From: Streptomyces toxytricini
Lineage (GTDB): Bacteria > Actinomycetota > Actinomycetes > Streptomycetales > Streptomycetaceae
NCBI RefSeq assembly: GCF_014649915.1
Contig: NZ_BMTY01000014.1
Span: 62,383 to 126,382, forward strand
Reading direction: 5' to 3'
Length of the DNA: 64,000 nt
The translations under genes and the position numbers were made by a program. Shown piece after piece: positions 7,507 through 16,301 of the stretch. Under the pieces are notes generated by a model that saw nothing but the letters and a program-made list of their open reading frames with translations, was not told the origin of the DNA and did no database searches. Position 1 is the first letter of the stretch; each line of letters begins with the position of its first letter.

Positions 7507-8526
7507 TCAGCAGGGGCGCAGGCTGCGCAGCAGCTCGTCGCACAGGGCCATCGTGGCGGTGTTGTCCGCCGCCGAGGCAGCCGACGGGGTGCCGTTCGCG
7601 ACCGCTTCCAGGAAGTGCCGTACCTCCCCGGCGAACCCCCGCAGGTACAGGTCCTGGTGGCCGCCGGAGGCGGGGGAGTTCACCGAGCGGACGACGACGG
7701 TGTCCTCGTCCAGCTCCTGCCAGGCCTCACCTCGGCCCGGCTCCGCGCGTCGCGCGTGGTGGTAGGCGAGCGTGGAGAGGTTTTCGACCCGGGCGAACCC
7801 GCGCTGCCCGGTCACGGTGAGCTCCTCCTGTTCGCGGCTCCAGGCCGGCACCCCGGCCAGCGTGAGGCTGCCGATCACGCCGCTGCGGAAACGCAGCGTC
7901 GCCGCCATGCTGATGTCGGAGCCCCGGGAGTTGGTGTGCCCCGAGACCTCCGCCACCTCCCCGAACAGCCACCGCACGAGATCGACCATGTGGACGGCGC
8001 CGAACTTCAGGTAGGTGTCGTCCCGGAGCGTGTCCGTCCACGGGCTGAACGCGAAGAACCCGTGGAAGGAAAGCACCCGCCCGAACGCCGCCTCGTCGGC
8101 CGTGAGCGCAGCCAGCCGCCGGTAGGCCGGGGCGTGGCGCTTCATGAATCCGACGGCCACACTGCGCCGTGCGCGCTCCGCGGTGTCCGCGACGCGGCGG
8201 GCCTCGGCCTCGTCCAAGCCGAGCGGCTTCTCCGCGAACACGTGGGCACCGGCCCGCAGGCAGTCCTCGGTGACGGCGGCCTGGTCCTCGGGGGCGACGC
8301 TGACGAACACCGCGTCGAGGCCGTCCTCGGCGAGCATGCGCCGGTGGTCGCCGTGCCCGCGGGCCGCCCCGTGGAGGGCCGCGGCGCGGGCGGCCGCCGC
8401 ACCGTCGCGGGTGGCGATGCTCGTGAGCCGGCCGCCGGCGAGTGCGAGGGCGGGGTAGAGGTTGGCACGGGCGTGCTGCCCGTGTCCGATGAAGCCGATC
8501 CGCAGGTCCTCGATGCGCCGGGCCAT
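7507..8526 (-). CDS. Gfo/Idh/MocA family oxidoreductase
   Basis: 339 residues. N-terminal Rossmann fold with LRIGFIGHGQHARANL (dinucleotide-binding GxGxxA), the family signature EKPLGLDEAEARR, and the C-terminal alpha/beta domain with KFGAVHMVDLVRW, where the His serves as catalytic residue in relatives. It would oxidise or reduce a sugar, inositol or similar hydroxyl using NAD(P). It lies 72 bases after the adenosine deaminase gene on the same strand and could be co-transcribed, though no nucleoside-related role is evident. Confidence 0.85.
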   Translation of the reverse strand: MARRIEDLRIGFIGHGQHARANLYPALALAGGRLTSIATRDGAAAARAAALHGAARGHGDHRRMLAEDGLDAVFVSVAPEDQAAVTEDCLRAGAHVFAEKPLGLDEAEARRVADTAERARRSVAVGFMKRHAPAYRRLAALTADEAAFGRVLSFHGFFAFSPWTDTLRDDTYLKFGAVHMVDLVRWLFGEVAEVSGHTNSRGSDISMAATLRFRSGVIGSLTLAGVPAWSREQEELTVTGQRGFARVENLSTLAYHHARRAEPGRGEAWQELDEDTVVVRSVNSPASGGHQDLYLRGFAGEVRHFLEAVANGTPSAASAADNTATMALCDELLRSLRPC

Positions 8527-8598
8527 CGTCCGTCCCTCCTGGGGGGCACTACATCGGGTGTCGACCGCCCCGGGGGAGGGGCGGCCGGTTCCGTCGGG

Positions 8599-9675
8599 TC
8601 AGGCGTGCGCAGCGTACGCGGGCAGCACCACGTCGGCGATGAGCGCCTCGCGCTCCGCGAGGGGGATGAAGGCGCTCTCCAGCGCGTCGACGGTGACCGC
8701 GCGGAGGTCGTCGAGGGTCCAGCCGGCCTCGTCCACCAGCAGCGACATCTCGCGGGTCATCGACGTGCCCGACACGAGCCGGTTGTCGGTGTTGACAGTC
8801 ACCCGGAAGCCGAGCTTCCGCAGTTCGGTGATCGGGTGGGTGGCGATAGATGCGGCGGCGCCCGTCTGGAGGTTGGAGGTGGGGCACATCTCCAGGGCGA
8901 TCCGGCGGTCGCGTATCCAGGACGCCAGCCGCCCGGGCCGGCCGTCGACGATGTCGTCGGTGATGCGGACGCCGTGCCCGATGCGCAGGGCGCCGCAGGT
9001 CTGCACGGCCTGGTGGATGCTCGGCAGGCCGTGGGCCTCGCCGGCGTGGATGGTGAAGGGCACGCTCTCGGAGCGCAGGTGCGCGAACGCGGCCAGGTGG
9101 TCGGCCGGCGGGAAGCCGTCCTCGGCACCGGCGATGTCGAAGCCGACGACGCCGGCGTCCCGGTAGGCCACGGCCAGGTCGGCGATCTCGCGGGTCCGGT
9201 CGAACATGCGCATGCCGCACAGCAGGGTGCCGACCCGGACGGGGGTGCCGTCCGCGGCGGCCTTGGCCATGCCGGTGGCGAGGCCCTCCTGGACCGCCTC
9301 CACGACCTCGTTCAGGGTGAGCCCGCCCCGCACCATCAGCTCGGGCGCGTACCGCACCTCGCCGTAGACGACGCCGTCCGCGGCGAGGTCGAGGACGTAC
9401 TCCTCGGCGGTCCGCAGCAGGCCCTCGCGGTGCTGCATCACGGCGAGGGTGTGCTCGAAGGTGCCGATGTACCGGACGAGGTCGCCGGAACCGGCGGCCT
9501 CGACGTACCAGGCCGCGAGCTCGGCGGGGTCGGTGGTCGGGAGCCGGTGGCCGACGGACGCGGCGAGCTCGACCAGGGTCGCGGGGCGCAGGCCTCCGTC
9601 GAGGTGGTCGTGGAGCACGGCCTTGGGCAGCCGGGCGATGGTGTCGGGCGACAGGGAGGTGACGGTGCTGGTCAT
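8599..9675 (-). CDS. add: Adenosine deaminase
   Basis: 358 residues of the metal-dependent amidohydrolase fold converting adenosine to inosine (purine salvage). Zinc ligands and active-site residues are visible: KAVLHDHLDGG (HxH), TIHAGEAHG (His and catalytic Glu), the following IGHGVR His, and VTVNTDNR (Asp). The ATG at 9675 is followed at once by the conserved start of the family; the frame extends further upstream only as non-coding. About 110 bases upstream is an AT-rich 15-bp palindrome that may be its operator. Confidence 0.92.
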   Translation of the reverse strand: MTSTVTSLSPDTIARLPKAVLHDHLDGGLRPATLVELAASVGHRLPTTDPAELAAWYVEAAGSGDLVRYIGTFEHTLAVMQHREGLLRTAEEYVLDLAADGVVYGEVRYAPELMVRGGLTLNEVVEAVQEGLATGMAKAAADGTPVRVGTLLCGMRMFDRTREIADLAVAYRDAGVVGFDIAGAEDGFPPADHLAAFAHLRSESVPFTIHAGEAHGLPSIHQAVQTCGALRIGHGVRITDDIVDGRPGRLASWIRDRRIALEMCPTSNLQTGAAASIATHPITELRKLGFRVTVNTDNRLVSGTSMTREMSLLVDEAGWTLDDLRAVTVDALESAFIPLAEREALIADVVLPAYAAHA

Positions 9676-9783
9676 GCCTGGTTTCTCGGTGCGGCGACGG
9701 ATCGCGGGGGGACGGACGGCGCCGGGAAGGCCGGGGCCGCGTCCTGCAGGCCACCTCACCCTCTCGACGCGGGTCAAGTTATA

Positions 9784-9798
9784 CGTATTACGAATACG
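9784..9798. promoter_or_regulatory. AT-rich palindromic operator upstream of add
   Basis: CGTATT-ACG-AATACG, a perfect inverted repeat with 6-bp arms in an AT-rich island that stands out in this GC-rich sequence. It lies in the 203-base gap between the Nudix gene and add, 110 bases before the add start. GntR- or TetR-like proteins bind sites of this size; the regulator is not identified. Confidence 0.5.
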
Positions 9799-9878
9799 GG
9801 GCAAGAGTCGTCCCGGACAGGATGGCCCGGCGGCCGCTCCGGCGGGCGCCGCCGCGGCGGCCCCTGCCTCCCCGCCGG

Positions 9879-10418
9879 TCACACCCACGTATAGGTGGCG
9901 TCGGTGACTGCCTCCAGGGCCGCGTCGGCCACGGCGGCGCGGGGATGGGCGAGGGCGGCGAGGGCCCGCCCGATGGGCGGGAAGACCGGCAGGCCGGCGG
10001 TCTCGCGGTAGTCGACCCACTCGACCACCCCGACCTCGTGCCCGCCGCCGGGGAGCTCGTCGACCTCCGTTACGGCGAGGGTCGCCCGGATCCCCGGGTC
10101 GATGTGGAAGCGGTAGATCAGATGGAGCTTGCGCGGGGGAGGGGTGGGGCCGGGGCGGGAGACGCGCTGGTCGACCACCCAGAGCAGGTCGCCGCCCTGC
10201 GCCGCCGCCGTGTCCAGGCGCAGTTCCTCGGCGAGCTCCCGGCTGAGCGCGGCGACGAGGTCCTCGCCGTCCTCGACGTTGCCGCCGGGCGGGGTGTAGT
10301 GGGTCGAGCCGGCACGGTCGCGGCGGATCAGCGCCACGTCGTTGCCGCAGAACACCAGCCCCCCGACACGGATCTTGATCCGGGAGTAAGGGACGGGAGA
10401 GACAGGGGAGTTCGTCAT
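9879..10418 (-). CDS. Nudix hydrolase
   Basis: 179 residues with a full Nudix box beginning PGGNVEDGEDLVAALSRELA and continuing EEL, matching Gx5Ex7REUxEExGU. Nudix enzymes cleave nucleoside diphosphates linked to another group, using Mg bound by the REUxEE glutamates. The substrate is not apparent. Same strand and just upstream of add, 203 bases away. Confidence 0.88.
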   Translation of the reverse strand: MTNSPVSPVPYSRIKIRVGGLVFCGNDVALIRRDRAGSTHYTPPGGNVEDGEDLVAALSRELAEELRLDTAAAQGGDLLWVVDQRVSRPGPTPPPRKLHLIYRFHIDPGIRATLAVTEVDELPGGGHEVGVVEWVDYRETAGLPVFPPIGRALAALAHPRAAVADAALEAVTDATYTWV

Positions 10419-10452
10419 GGCACGAGTATCCCGGCCTCACCTCAGCCGGAGC

Positions 10453-11106
10453 TCACGCGTCCCACCGGTCCCGGTACTGGATGTGGATCTCGCGGCCGTT
10501 GGCGAGGATGCCGGCGTCCGTGTACAGGCGGGTGCAGAAGTGCGGGCAGCGCCTGTGGGTCGGAGTGTGGCCCGGCCCCTCGCGGGCGACTTCGAGGAAG
10601 TGCTCCGCGGTGTCCCGGAACACTTTCGCGCTCCCCGTCACGAACAGCGTCTCGGCGTGCACGTGCTGGTGGAGAAGGTCGCGGTTCTCCCGGTGGTGGC
10701 GGGCGCCGTCGTCGGCCGCCGAGGCCTCCCCGCGCCCCGTCCCGGGGACGGCCACGGACGCGGGACGCCCGTGGCCGAGACGGCTGCGCAGCTGCTTCCA
10801 GCGGGACGGGGCGAACTGGAGCGAGTGGTGCAGCAGCACCAGGTCGAGCCGGCCGGCGAAGGGGCCCGGTGCCTCCGGGACGGGAGACCGGTCGGCCCGC
10901 AGGGGCAGGTGGACCAGCGAGCGGGGCGAGCGCGCGGCCAGCAGCCAGAGGGCGGCGACGCTGCACGCTGCGTCCGCGTCGAGGTGGGCGTCGATGTACC
11001 GGTCGCGGTCGACGAGCGCCGTATGCGCCAGGGGCCCGGCAGGCCGGACCACCCTGAACTCCCGGGCCCCCAGTCGGACCTCGTGGACGGTGACGGGCAG
11101 CTTCAC
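10453..11106 (-). CDS. Conserved hypothetical protein
   Basis: 217 residues from GTG 11106, which follows GGACGGG. Recognisable stretches include RYIDAHLDADAACSVAALWL, a His/Arg-rich linker, and a Cys/His-containing end (RRCPHFCTRLYTDAG). The run LDLVLLHHSLQFAPSRWKQL may be a helix-loop-helix. No family or catalytic motif identified. The start overlaps the TGA of a 29-codon ORF (GTGA). Confidence 0.6.
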   Translation of the reverse strand: MKLPVTVHEVRLGAREFRVVRPAGPLAHTALVDRDRYIDAHLDADAACSVAALWLLAARSPRSLVHLPLRADRSPVPEAPGPFAGRLDLVLLHHSLQFAPSRWKQLRSRLGHGRPASVAVPGTGRGEASAADDGARHHRENRDLLHQHVHAETLFVTGSAKVFRDTAEHFLEVAREGPGHTPTHRRCPHFCTRLYTDAGILANGREIHIQYRDRWDA

Positions 11107-11192
11107 CGGTGCCCCGTCCAGGCGTGGCGGTGGGCAGCGCGGACAGCCGCCCCCACGAAGACTGCCGCCGCAGACATGCGTATGACGGACAC
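11103..11192 (-). CDS. 29-residue micro-ORF upstream of a hypothetical protein
   Basis: GTG preceded by GGAGG at 4-5 bases, encoding an Ala/Val-rich peptide with a basic tail (VSVIRMSAAAVFVGAAVRAA then HRHAWTGHR). Its TGA shares bases with the GTG of the next gene. Same arrangement as the micro-ORF at 3225-3323. Possibly a coupling leader. Confidence 0.4.
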   Translation of the reverse strand: MSVIRMSAAAVFVGAAVRAAHRHAWTGHR

Positions 11193-11437
11193 GGAACCTC
11201 CAAGATCGACGGGGAGTCTCGCACAGGCCTCCCGGCCCCGCGAACGGTCGTTCCGGCCAGGACGCACCCCACGGCCCGGATACCGTACGTCCGCCGCCGG
11301 GGTGGGCGTACCCAACCCTGTGCACGGCAGCGCCGGTTGCGCCATGCTGGGCGCATGCGCCCCGTCTTCGGCACCGCCCGCACCGCGGCACGAGCCGTAC
11401 CGCCCCCGGCCCCCGCCCCGGCCGGATAAGGCCGCCC

Positions 11438-11704
11438 GTGCCCGGATACCGGTGCGCGGAGTGCGGCCACCAGCGGATCGTCCACTCCGTCCTGCGCGGC
11501 GGCAGCTGTCGGGGCAGCCTCTCCTGCGAGTGCCGCGAGAGCCGGGCGGGCATCCCCGACGAGCCCCGCCCGGTCGCGGCCCCCGAGGATCCGCCGGAGC
11601 CGGAATGCGCCGCCTGCCGGTCGCCCTTCGGCGTGTGCCGGTGTAATTCCTGGTGGGCCCGCGACGACAGCCGGCACGGCTCCTGCGGCGGATGCGGCGA
11701 GTAG
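11438..11704 (+). CDS. Small Cys-rich putative zinc-binding protein
   Basis: 88 residues with about a dozen Cys, arranged as CAEC, C-x-C pairs (SCECR), CAACRSPFGVCRC and a terminal HGSCGGCGE. The spacing suggests two or three zinc knuckles. GTG start, no strong ribosome site. The gene stands alone between two minus-strand genes. Function unknown. Confidence 0.5.
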   Translation: MPGYRCAECGHQRIVHSVLRGGSCRGSLSCECRESRAGIPDEPRPVAAPEDPPEPECAACRSPFGVCRCNSWWARDDSRHGSCGGCGE

Positions 11705-11737
11705 GGACCCGGCCGCACCGCCGCAGGGCGCCGTCCG

Positions 11738-13234
11738 TCAGCGCCCGTCGACCAGGGCTTCCGCCAGCACCGGCGAGAACGTTCCGGCCGGCGGCGAACC
11801 AGCCGGGCACTCGGCCGAGTTGCCGTCCGAGTCGCCGGGGTTCTTCAGCCACAGCTGGTACTCGGCGCCGCCCGCACTGCCGGCCCGCGCCGTCACGCCC
11901 AGCTTGCGCTTGGGCGGGTTGCAGAACCCGACGTGGCCGCTGCCCGGATCACCGGGGACGACGTACCCGCCGTTGCCGTTGCGGGCGGTGTCGACCACCC
12001 AGCGGCTCGTCACCCCGAAGTCGGCCTTCAGCCGGGCCGCCAGCCGCTTGCCGTAGTCGTCGGCGACGGCCGTCGCGTCGAAGTTCGCCACGTTGACGGA
12101 GACGCCGCGCGCCGCCGCAACCCCCGACCGGTTGAGCAGGTACGCCATCCGCTCCAGGCCTATGCCCTGCGTGCCGCTCAGGTCCGGGCCGAGCGTCCAG
12201 GTGGCGTTGCCGGCGTCCAGGTACGTCTGCACGAACCCGCCCTGGTCCCGGAGCTTCTGCGTCGCGTACCGGAGCATGTCGAAGCGCTGCTCGGCGGCAC
12301 CCTTCATGCACGCGTCGTCGGAGGACTGGGCCACCGCGTCGGGTTCCAGCACGACGATCGCCGGGCGGCCCGCGATGCCCTGCGCGAACTTGTCGATCCA
12401 GGCCTTGTACGCGGTCGGGGAGCCCGCGCCGCCGGAGGAGGCGCCGCCGCAGTCCCGGCCGGGGATGTTGTAGGCGACCAGCACCGGCAGCCGGCCCTTC
12501 GCCGCAGCGGCGCCGACGTAGTCGGACACCTCCGTCTGGATTCCGGTGGCGGGATTCCGGTCGGCGTCCCAGTCCCCGAACCACTTCGACGTGTTGTGGT
12601 CCGCGATCGCCGCCTTGATCTTCGCGGCGCGCGGGTCGCCCGGGTTGCCCGCGACCCATGCCGCCGCGTTGTTCGCCGGGTCGACGTAGAAGCCCTCGCG
12701 GGCTGTGGAGGTGGTCAGCGAGACGTTGTCGAGGGTGATGTCCGTCTTCGCCGGCTGCCCGCCGATCTGGAAGTTGAGGGCCCCGGTGGTGGTGTCGATG
12801 CCGGAGGTGAACGTCCAGGTGAAGCGCTTGGAGACCGTCGTCAGGTCGACGGTGCGGTCGAGCGCCGCCGTGTAGGGGGCGCCCCCGAGCTGCGCCGTCG
12901 CGCGCAGTTTCGCCGGGGCGGACGCCTTGGCGTCGAAGGACAGCGTGTACGTCGCCCCCGGGCGCAGTCGGATGCCGTTCTGGCCGACGATGGCGTCCCA
13001 CGGGTTCTGCGTCCCGCCGTTGACGGTCGCGACGAGTGCGCCGCCGGCGGAGGCGATGGACGCGCCGGCGGACCACCAGCCGGCGGTGCCGGCGGCGAAG
13101 GTGCCGTTGGCCGCCAACTCGCCGTAGACGGGCTGCGGGTCGGCCGCCGAGGCGGAGGGGGCGGTGGAGGCGAGGAGGGCGGCGGCCAGTGCGGGACTGG
13201 CGGCCGCGCGGAGCAGTCTGCGTGTCGTCGTCAT
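11738..13234 (-). CDS. Secreted glycoside hydrolase family 6 (cellobiohydrolase/endoglucanase)
   Basis: 498 residues. Signal peptide at 1-31 ending ASTAPSASA. A beta-sandwich carbohydrate-binding domain of the CBM4/9 type follows (about 32-175). The GH6 barrel occupies 180-498, with LVAYNIPGRDCGGASSGGAG (catalytic Asp region), VVLEPDAVAQ, QTYLDAGNATW, RWVVDTARNGNG and the terminal PAGTFSPVLAEALV. GH6 enzymes invert beta-1,4 linkages in cellulose. Unlike many Streptomyces cellulases no TGGGAGCGCTCCCA (CebR) box is seen upstream. Divergent from a pectate lyase, so the pair fits plant cell-wall degradation. Confidence 0.9.
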   Translation of the reverse strand: MTTTRRLLRAAASPALAAALLASTAPSASAADPQPVYGELAANGTFAAGTAGWWSAGASIASAGGALVATVNGGTQNPWDAIVGQNGIRLRPGATYTLSFDAKASAPAKLRATAQLGGAPYTAALDRTVDLTTVSKRFTWTFTSGIDTTTGALNFQIGGQPAKTDITLDNVSLTTSTAREGFYVDPANNAAAWVAGNPGDPRAAKIKAAIADHNTSKWFGDWDADRNPATGIQTEVSDYVGAAAAKGRLPVLVAYNIPGRDCGGASSGGAGSPTAYKAWIDKFAQGIAGRPAIVVLEPDAVAQSSDDACMKGAAEQRFDMLRYATQKLRDQGGFVQTYLDAGNATWTLGPDLSGTQGIGLERMAYLLNRSGVAAARGVSVNVANFDATAVADDYGKRLAARLKADFGVTSRWVVDTARNGNGGYVVPGDPGSGHVGFCNPPKRKLGVTARAGSAGGAEYQLWLKNPGDSDGNSAECPAGSPPAGTFSPVLAEALVDGR

Positions 13235-13561
13235 GGTGGAACGGCCTTCTTCGGTTGCGGTGGCGGGCCGGCCTGAACGGCGCGGGGGCACAGCCGGGTC
13301 GGGTCCCCCCTCGTGTGTCCGCCCGGGCAGGCACACGGACCCGAACCCATGATCACTTGGCTGCCGGCCGCGGCGCGAACCGGGGTCGGTGCCACCACCC
13401 GTCAAAACCCCTCACCAAAACCGGAGTTCGGCGAGCCTCCGGTGTGGCGTAGCTCTCACATCATTCCCGCCCTGTACGGCAACCCTCACGGTCGCGGCGG
13501 CAACTGGAATCCGACAGAGAGCAGTTCCGGACAGCCCGTTCCACGAAGGAAACACCACCCC
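13235..13561. other. Divergent intergenic region between GH6 and pectate lyase genes
   Basis: 327 bases without a gene, holding the promoters of both secreted enzymes. No CebR-type palindrome and no clear shared operator was seen; the part at 13390-13480 is relatively AT-rich and is the most likely promoter zone. Confidence 0.5.
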
Positions 13562-14890
13562 ATGAGCGTCCCCTCCCTCCGCCCCCGCCGTCTCGCCGTC
13601 GCGGCCGCGGGACTCGCCGCCGTCGCCGGCGTCGGCGTGCTGCCCTTCGCCACCCGCGCCGACGCAGGCACCCCCGACCTCGCGCGTACCTCACTCGCCG
13701 CCCGCGACGGCTGGGCGTCGAGCGGCTCCGGCACCACCGGCGGCCAGGCCGCCGACGCGGCGCACGACACGACGGTCACCACCCGCGCCGAGCTGGTCAA
13801 GGCGCTCCGCGCCGGCCCCTCCGGCGCCCCGAGGATCATCCGGATCAGGGGCCGGATCGACGCCAACACCGACGACCAGGGCCGCCGCCTCGGCTGCGAC
13901 GACTACGCGAAGGGCACCGGCTACACCCTCGCCGCCTACCTGAAGGCGTACGACCCCGCCGTCTGGGGCCGGTCCAAGCTGCCCGCGGGCGCCCAGGAGT
14001 CGGCCCGGGCCGCCGCCCAGGCCCGGCAGGCCGAGCGCATCGCCATCGCCGTGCCGTCGAACACCACCATCGTCGGCGTGCCCGGCACCGACGCGGGCAT
14101 CAACGGCGGCAGCCTCCTGGTCCAGAAGGCCGACAACGTCATCATCCGCAACCTGACCTTCGCCGACACCCGCGACTGCTTCCCCCAGTGGGACCCCACC
14201 GACGGCTCGGACGGCAACTGGAACTCCGCGTACGACGCCGTCACCCTCCGCGGCGCGACGCACGCGTGGATCGACCACAACACGTTCACCGACCGCCCGA
14301 ACTTCGACTCCGGAAACCCGCGCCACTTCGGCCGCGCATACCAGGTCCACGACGGCGCCCTCGACATCACCAACGCCTCCGACCTGGTGACCGTCTCGTA
14401 CAACCGCTTCACCGACCACGACAAGACCATGCTCATCGGCAGCAGCGACAAGGACACCAAGCTCCGCGTGACACTGCACCACAACGTCTTCCAAGGCATC
14501 GTGCAGCGCGCCCCGCTGGCCCGCGCAGGACAGGTCCACCTCTACAACAACCACTTCGACACCACGGCGCGCAACGGCTACGCGCACCACTACAGCGTGA
14601 ACGCCCGCGCCGGCGTGCAGATCGTGGCGCAGCACAACCACTGGACGCTGTCCTCCGACCGCAAGGCGTCCCAGCTCCTGTCCGGCGACGGCACGGGCTC
14701 CTTCGCCGGCAGCGGCAACATGGTCAACGGCACCGTCACCGACCTCGTCGCCGCCCACAACGCCGCGAACAAGAAGAAGATCAAGGCTGAGGCGGCGTGG
14801 CGGCCCGCCCTCTCCCGGGGACTGGAGGCCTCCGCCGCCGGCCTGCCCGCCTCCCTCGCCCGCACCGCGGGCGCCGGCGTCCTGAAGTGA
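13562..14890 (+). CDS. Secreted pectate lyase (polysaccharide lyase family 1)
   Basis: 442 residues. Signal peptide at 1-36 (LAVAAAGLAAVAGVGVLPFA then TRADA). The parallel beta-helix follows, with calcium and substrate motifs WNSAYDAVTLRGATHAWIDH, DGALDITNASDLVTVSYNRF and the catalytic-Arg region TLHHNVFQGIVQRAPLAR. These enzymes cleave polygalacturonate by beta-elimination using Ca2+. Start preceded by GAAGGAAA. Divergent from the GH6 glucanase. A C-terminal Ala-rich stretch of about 40 residues is non-conserved. Confidence 0.92.
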   Translation: MSVPSLRPRRLAVAAAGLAAVAGVGVLPFATRADAGTPDLARTSLAARDGWASSGSGTTGGQAADAAHDTTVTTRAELVKALRAGPSGAPRIIRIRGRIDANTDDQGRRLGCDDYAKGTGYTLAAYLKAYDPAVWGRSKLPAGAQESARAAAQARQAERIAIAVPSNTTIVGVPGTDAGINGGSLLVQKADNVIIRNLTFADTRDCFPQWDPTDGSDGNWNSAYDAVTLRGATHAWIDHNTFTDRPNFDSGNPRHFGRAYQVHDGALDITNASDLVTVSYNRFTDHDKTMLIGSSDKDTKLRVTLHHNVFQGIVQRAPLARAGQVHLYNNHFDTTARNGYAHHYSVNARAGVQIVAQHNHWTLSSDRKASQLLSGDGTGSFAGSGNMVNGTVTDLVAAHNAANKKKIKAEAAWRPALSRGLEASAAGLPASLARTAGAGVLK

Positions 14891-14956
14891 CCCGCCAACC
14901 GGGCCGCCCGGGGGCGCAGGGCCCGGCCCCGCAGGACACGGAAAGGCGCTGACCGC

Positions 14957-15568
14957 ATGGCTGGTACGCTCACCGCCCCCGCCCCGCCCCCGCCCCCGGG
15001 CGCGGAAGCACCGTACGGAGACTCCGGCATGCCCTTCGACGACGACGCGGCCGCGGAGTTCCACGCCTTCTTCGAGCACCACCACGCGGAACTGGCCCGC
15101 CTCGCGCACCTGCTCACCGGTGAGGCCGACACCGCCGACGACCTGGCCGCGGATGCGTTCGTCGCGCTCTGGCACCGCTGGGACCGCGTCGTGCGCGCCG
15201 ACCACCCGGTGGCCTACGCACGCGGCGTGGTCGCCCACATGGCCCGGGCCCGCATCCGCTCGGCCGTGCGCGAGCGGCGCCGCATCCACCTCTTCTGGGC
15301 GGCCCGCCCCACCCGCACCCACGGCCCGGATGTCGACGCCGTCGTGGACGTGCGCCGCGCGCTGGCGCGCCTGCCGTTCCGCAAGCGCGCCTGCGTCGTG
15401 CTCCGCCACGCCCTGGACCTGTCGGAGAAGGACACCGCGCTCGCGCTCGGGATCTCCGTCGGTACGGTGAAGAGCCAGACCTCCAAGGCCATGGCCGAAC
15501 TGCAGCGCATCCTCGGCGTGCAGGCCGCCGAAGAACTGACGGGAACGGGGAGCCGATGGAGGACCTGA
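14957..15568 (+). CDS. ECF-type RNA polymerase sigma factor
   Basis: 203 residues. Region 2 runs from FHAFFEHHHAELARLAHLLT to DAFVALWHRWDRV, and region 4 contains ALARLPFRKRACVVLRHALD and LALGISVGTVKSQTSKAMAE, the helix-turn-helix for the -35 element. The N-terminal 24 residues are Pro/Ala-rich; an alternative ATG at 15029, preceded by GGAG, would remove them and begin right at region 2. The 3' end overlaps the next gene by 13 bases; that gene encodes a single-pass membrane protein that may be its anti-sigma factor. Confidence 0.88.
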   Translation: MAGTLTAPAPPPPPGAEAPYGDSGMPFDDDAAAEFHAFFEHHHAELARLAHLLTGEADTADDLAADAFVALWHRWDRVVRADHPVAYARGVVAHMARARIRSAVRERRRIHLFWAARPTRTHGPDVDAVVDVRRALARLPFRKRACVVLRHALDLSEKDTALALGISVGTVKSQTSKAMAELQRILGVQAAEELTGTGSRWRT

Positions 15569-16284
15569 AGCGCCGGCTGCGGGAAGCGGCCGCCGCCCAC
15601 GAACCCGACCGGGACGGCATGCTGCGGCGCATCCGCCAGGGCGTCGCCGCCGACACCCGCCGCACCCCGCGCCGCCCGGCCCGCCGCCCGGCCCGCCGTC
15701 CGGCCGGGAGCCTGTCCTGGCCCCGCGTCGCCCTCGCCGCCCTCGCCACGACGGCGGTGCTCCTGGCCGGCGGGTACGCGGCCGTCGGCACCGCCCCCTC
15801 CGGTCCGGACGGACGGGCGCCGGCCGCGCCGCCGCCGACACCCCCGCCCGCGGCGGACGGCTCGGCGCCCCCGCCCCGCACCCAGGACGGGCCGCTGCGG
15901 TCCGACGGCGCGGTCGACCCCGGCGGCAACCCGTACTGGTCCCAGAGCAGCATCACCCTGCGCACCGGCGTGCCCCTGGGCGCGCTCACGCTGGAGGTCC
16001 GGATCGCACAGACGGGCGGCGTCGCCCCCACGGGTGCGTGGCGCACCCTGCCCGAGGGCGATCTCACGCTGACCACCGCCGACGGGGACGGCGGCACCGT
16101 CGTCTACCGGTGGACCCTCAAGCCGGGCCGCACCGTCCCCCCGGGGCAGCACGTCTTCGCCGTCCAGTACAACCACGCCCAGGGCCCGCGGGCCGCGGCC
16201 GCCGACACGTACACCGCGAAGGCCGCCACGGCCGAAGGACGGCAGCACACGGTCGCCGGACCGTTCCGCGCACCGGCGGGCTGA
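15556..16284 (+). CDS. Single-pass membrane protein, putative anti-sigma partner of the ECF factor
   Basis: 242 residues: a cytoplasmic N-terminus starting MEDLKRRLREAAAAHEPDRD with an Arg/Pro repeat (RRPARRPARRPAG), one transmembrane helix around 55-78, a Pro-rich linker, and an extracytoplasmic beta-rich domain. No zinc-binding HxxxCxxC is present, so it is not a ZAS anti-sigma factor. The overlap with the sigma gene suggests paired function as a sensor. The external ligand is unknown. Confidence 0.65.
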   Translation: MEDLKRRLREAAAAHEPDRDGMLRRIRQGVAADTRRTPRRPARRPARRPAGSLSWPRVALAALATTAVLLAGGYAAVGTAPSGPDGRAPAAPPPTPPPAADGSAPPPRTQDGPLRSDGAVDPGGNPYWSQSSITLRTGVPLGALTLEVRIAQTGGVAPTGAWRTLPEGDLTLTTADGDGGTVVYRWTLKPGRTVPPGQHVFAVQYNHAQGPRAAAADTYTAKAATAEGRQHTVAGPFRAPAG

Positions 16285-16301
16285 TCCCGCAACGGGGTGC
16301 C

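Noticed and set aside
13235..13561. CebR-type operator for the cellulase gene
   Set aside because: The region was read for TGGGAGCGCTCCCA or close variants on both strands and none was found.
15660..15715. Triplet-like DNA repeat as a mobile or regulatory repeat
   Set aside because: It encodes the RRPA repeat within a continuous membrane protein and is ordinary low-complexity coding sequence.
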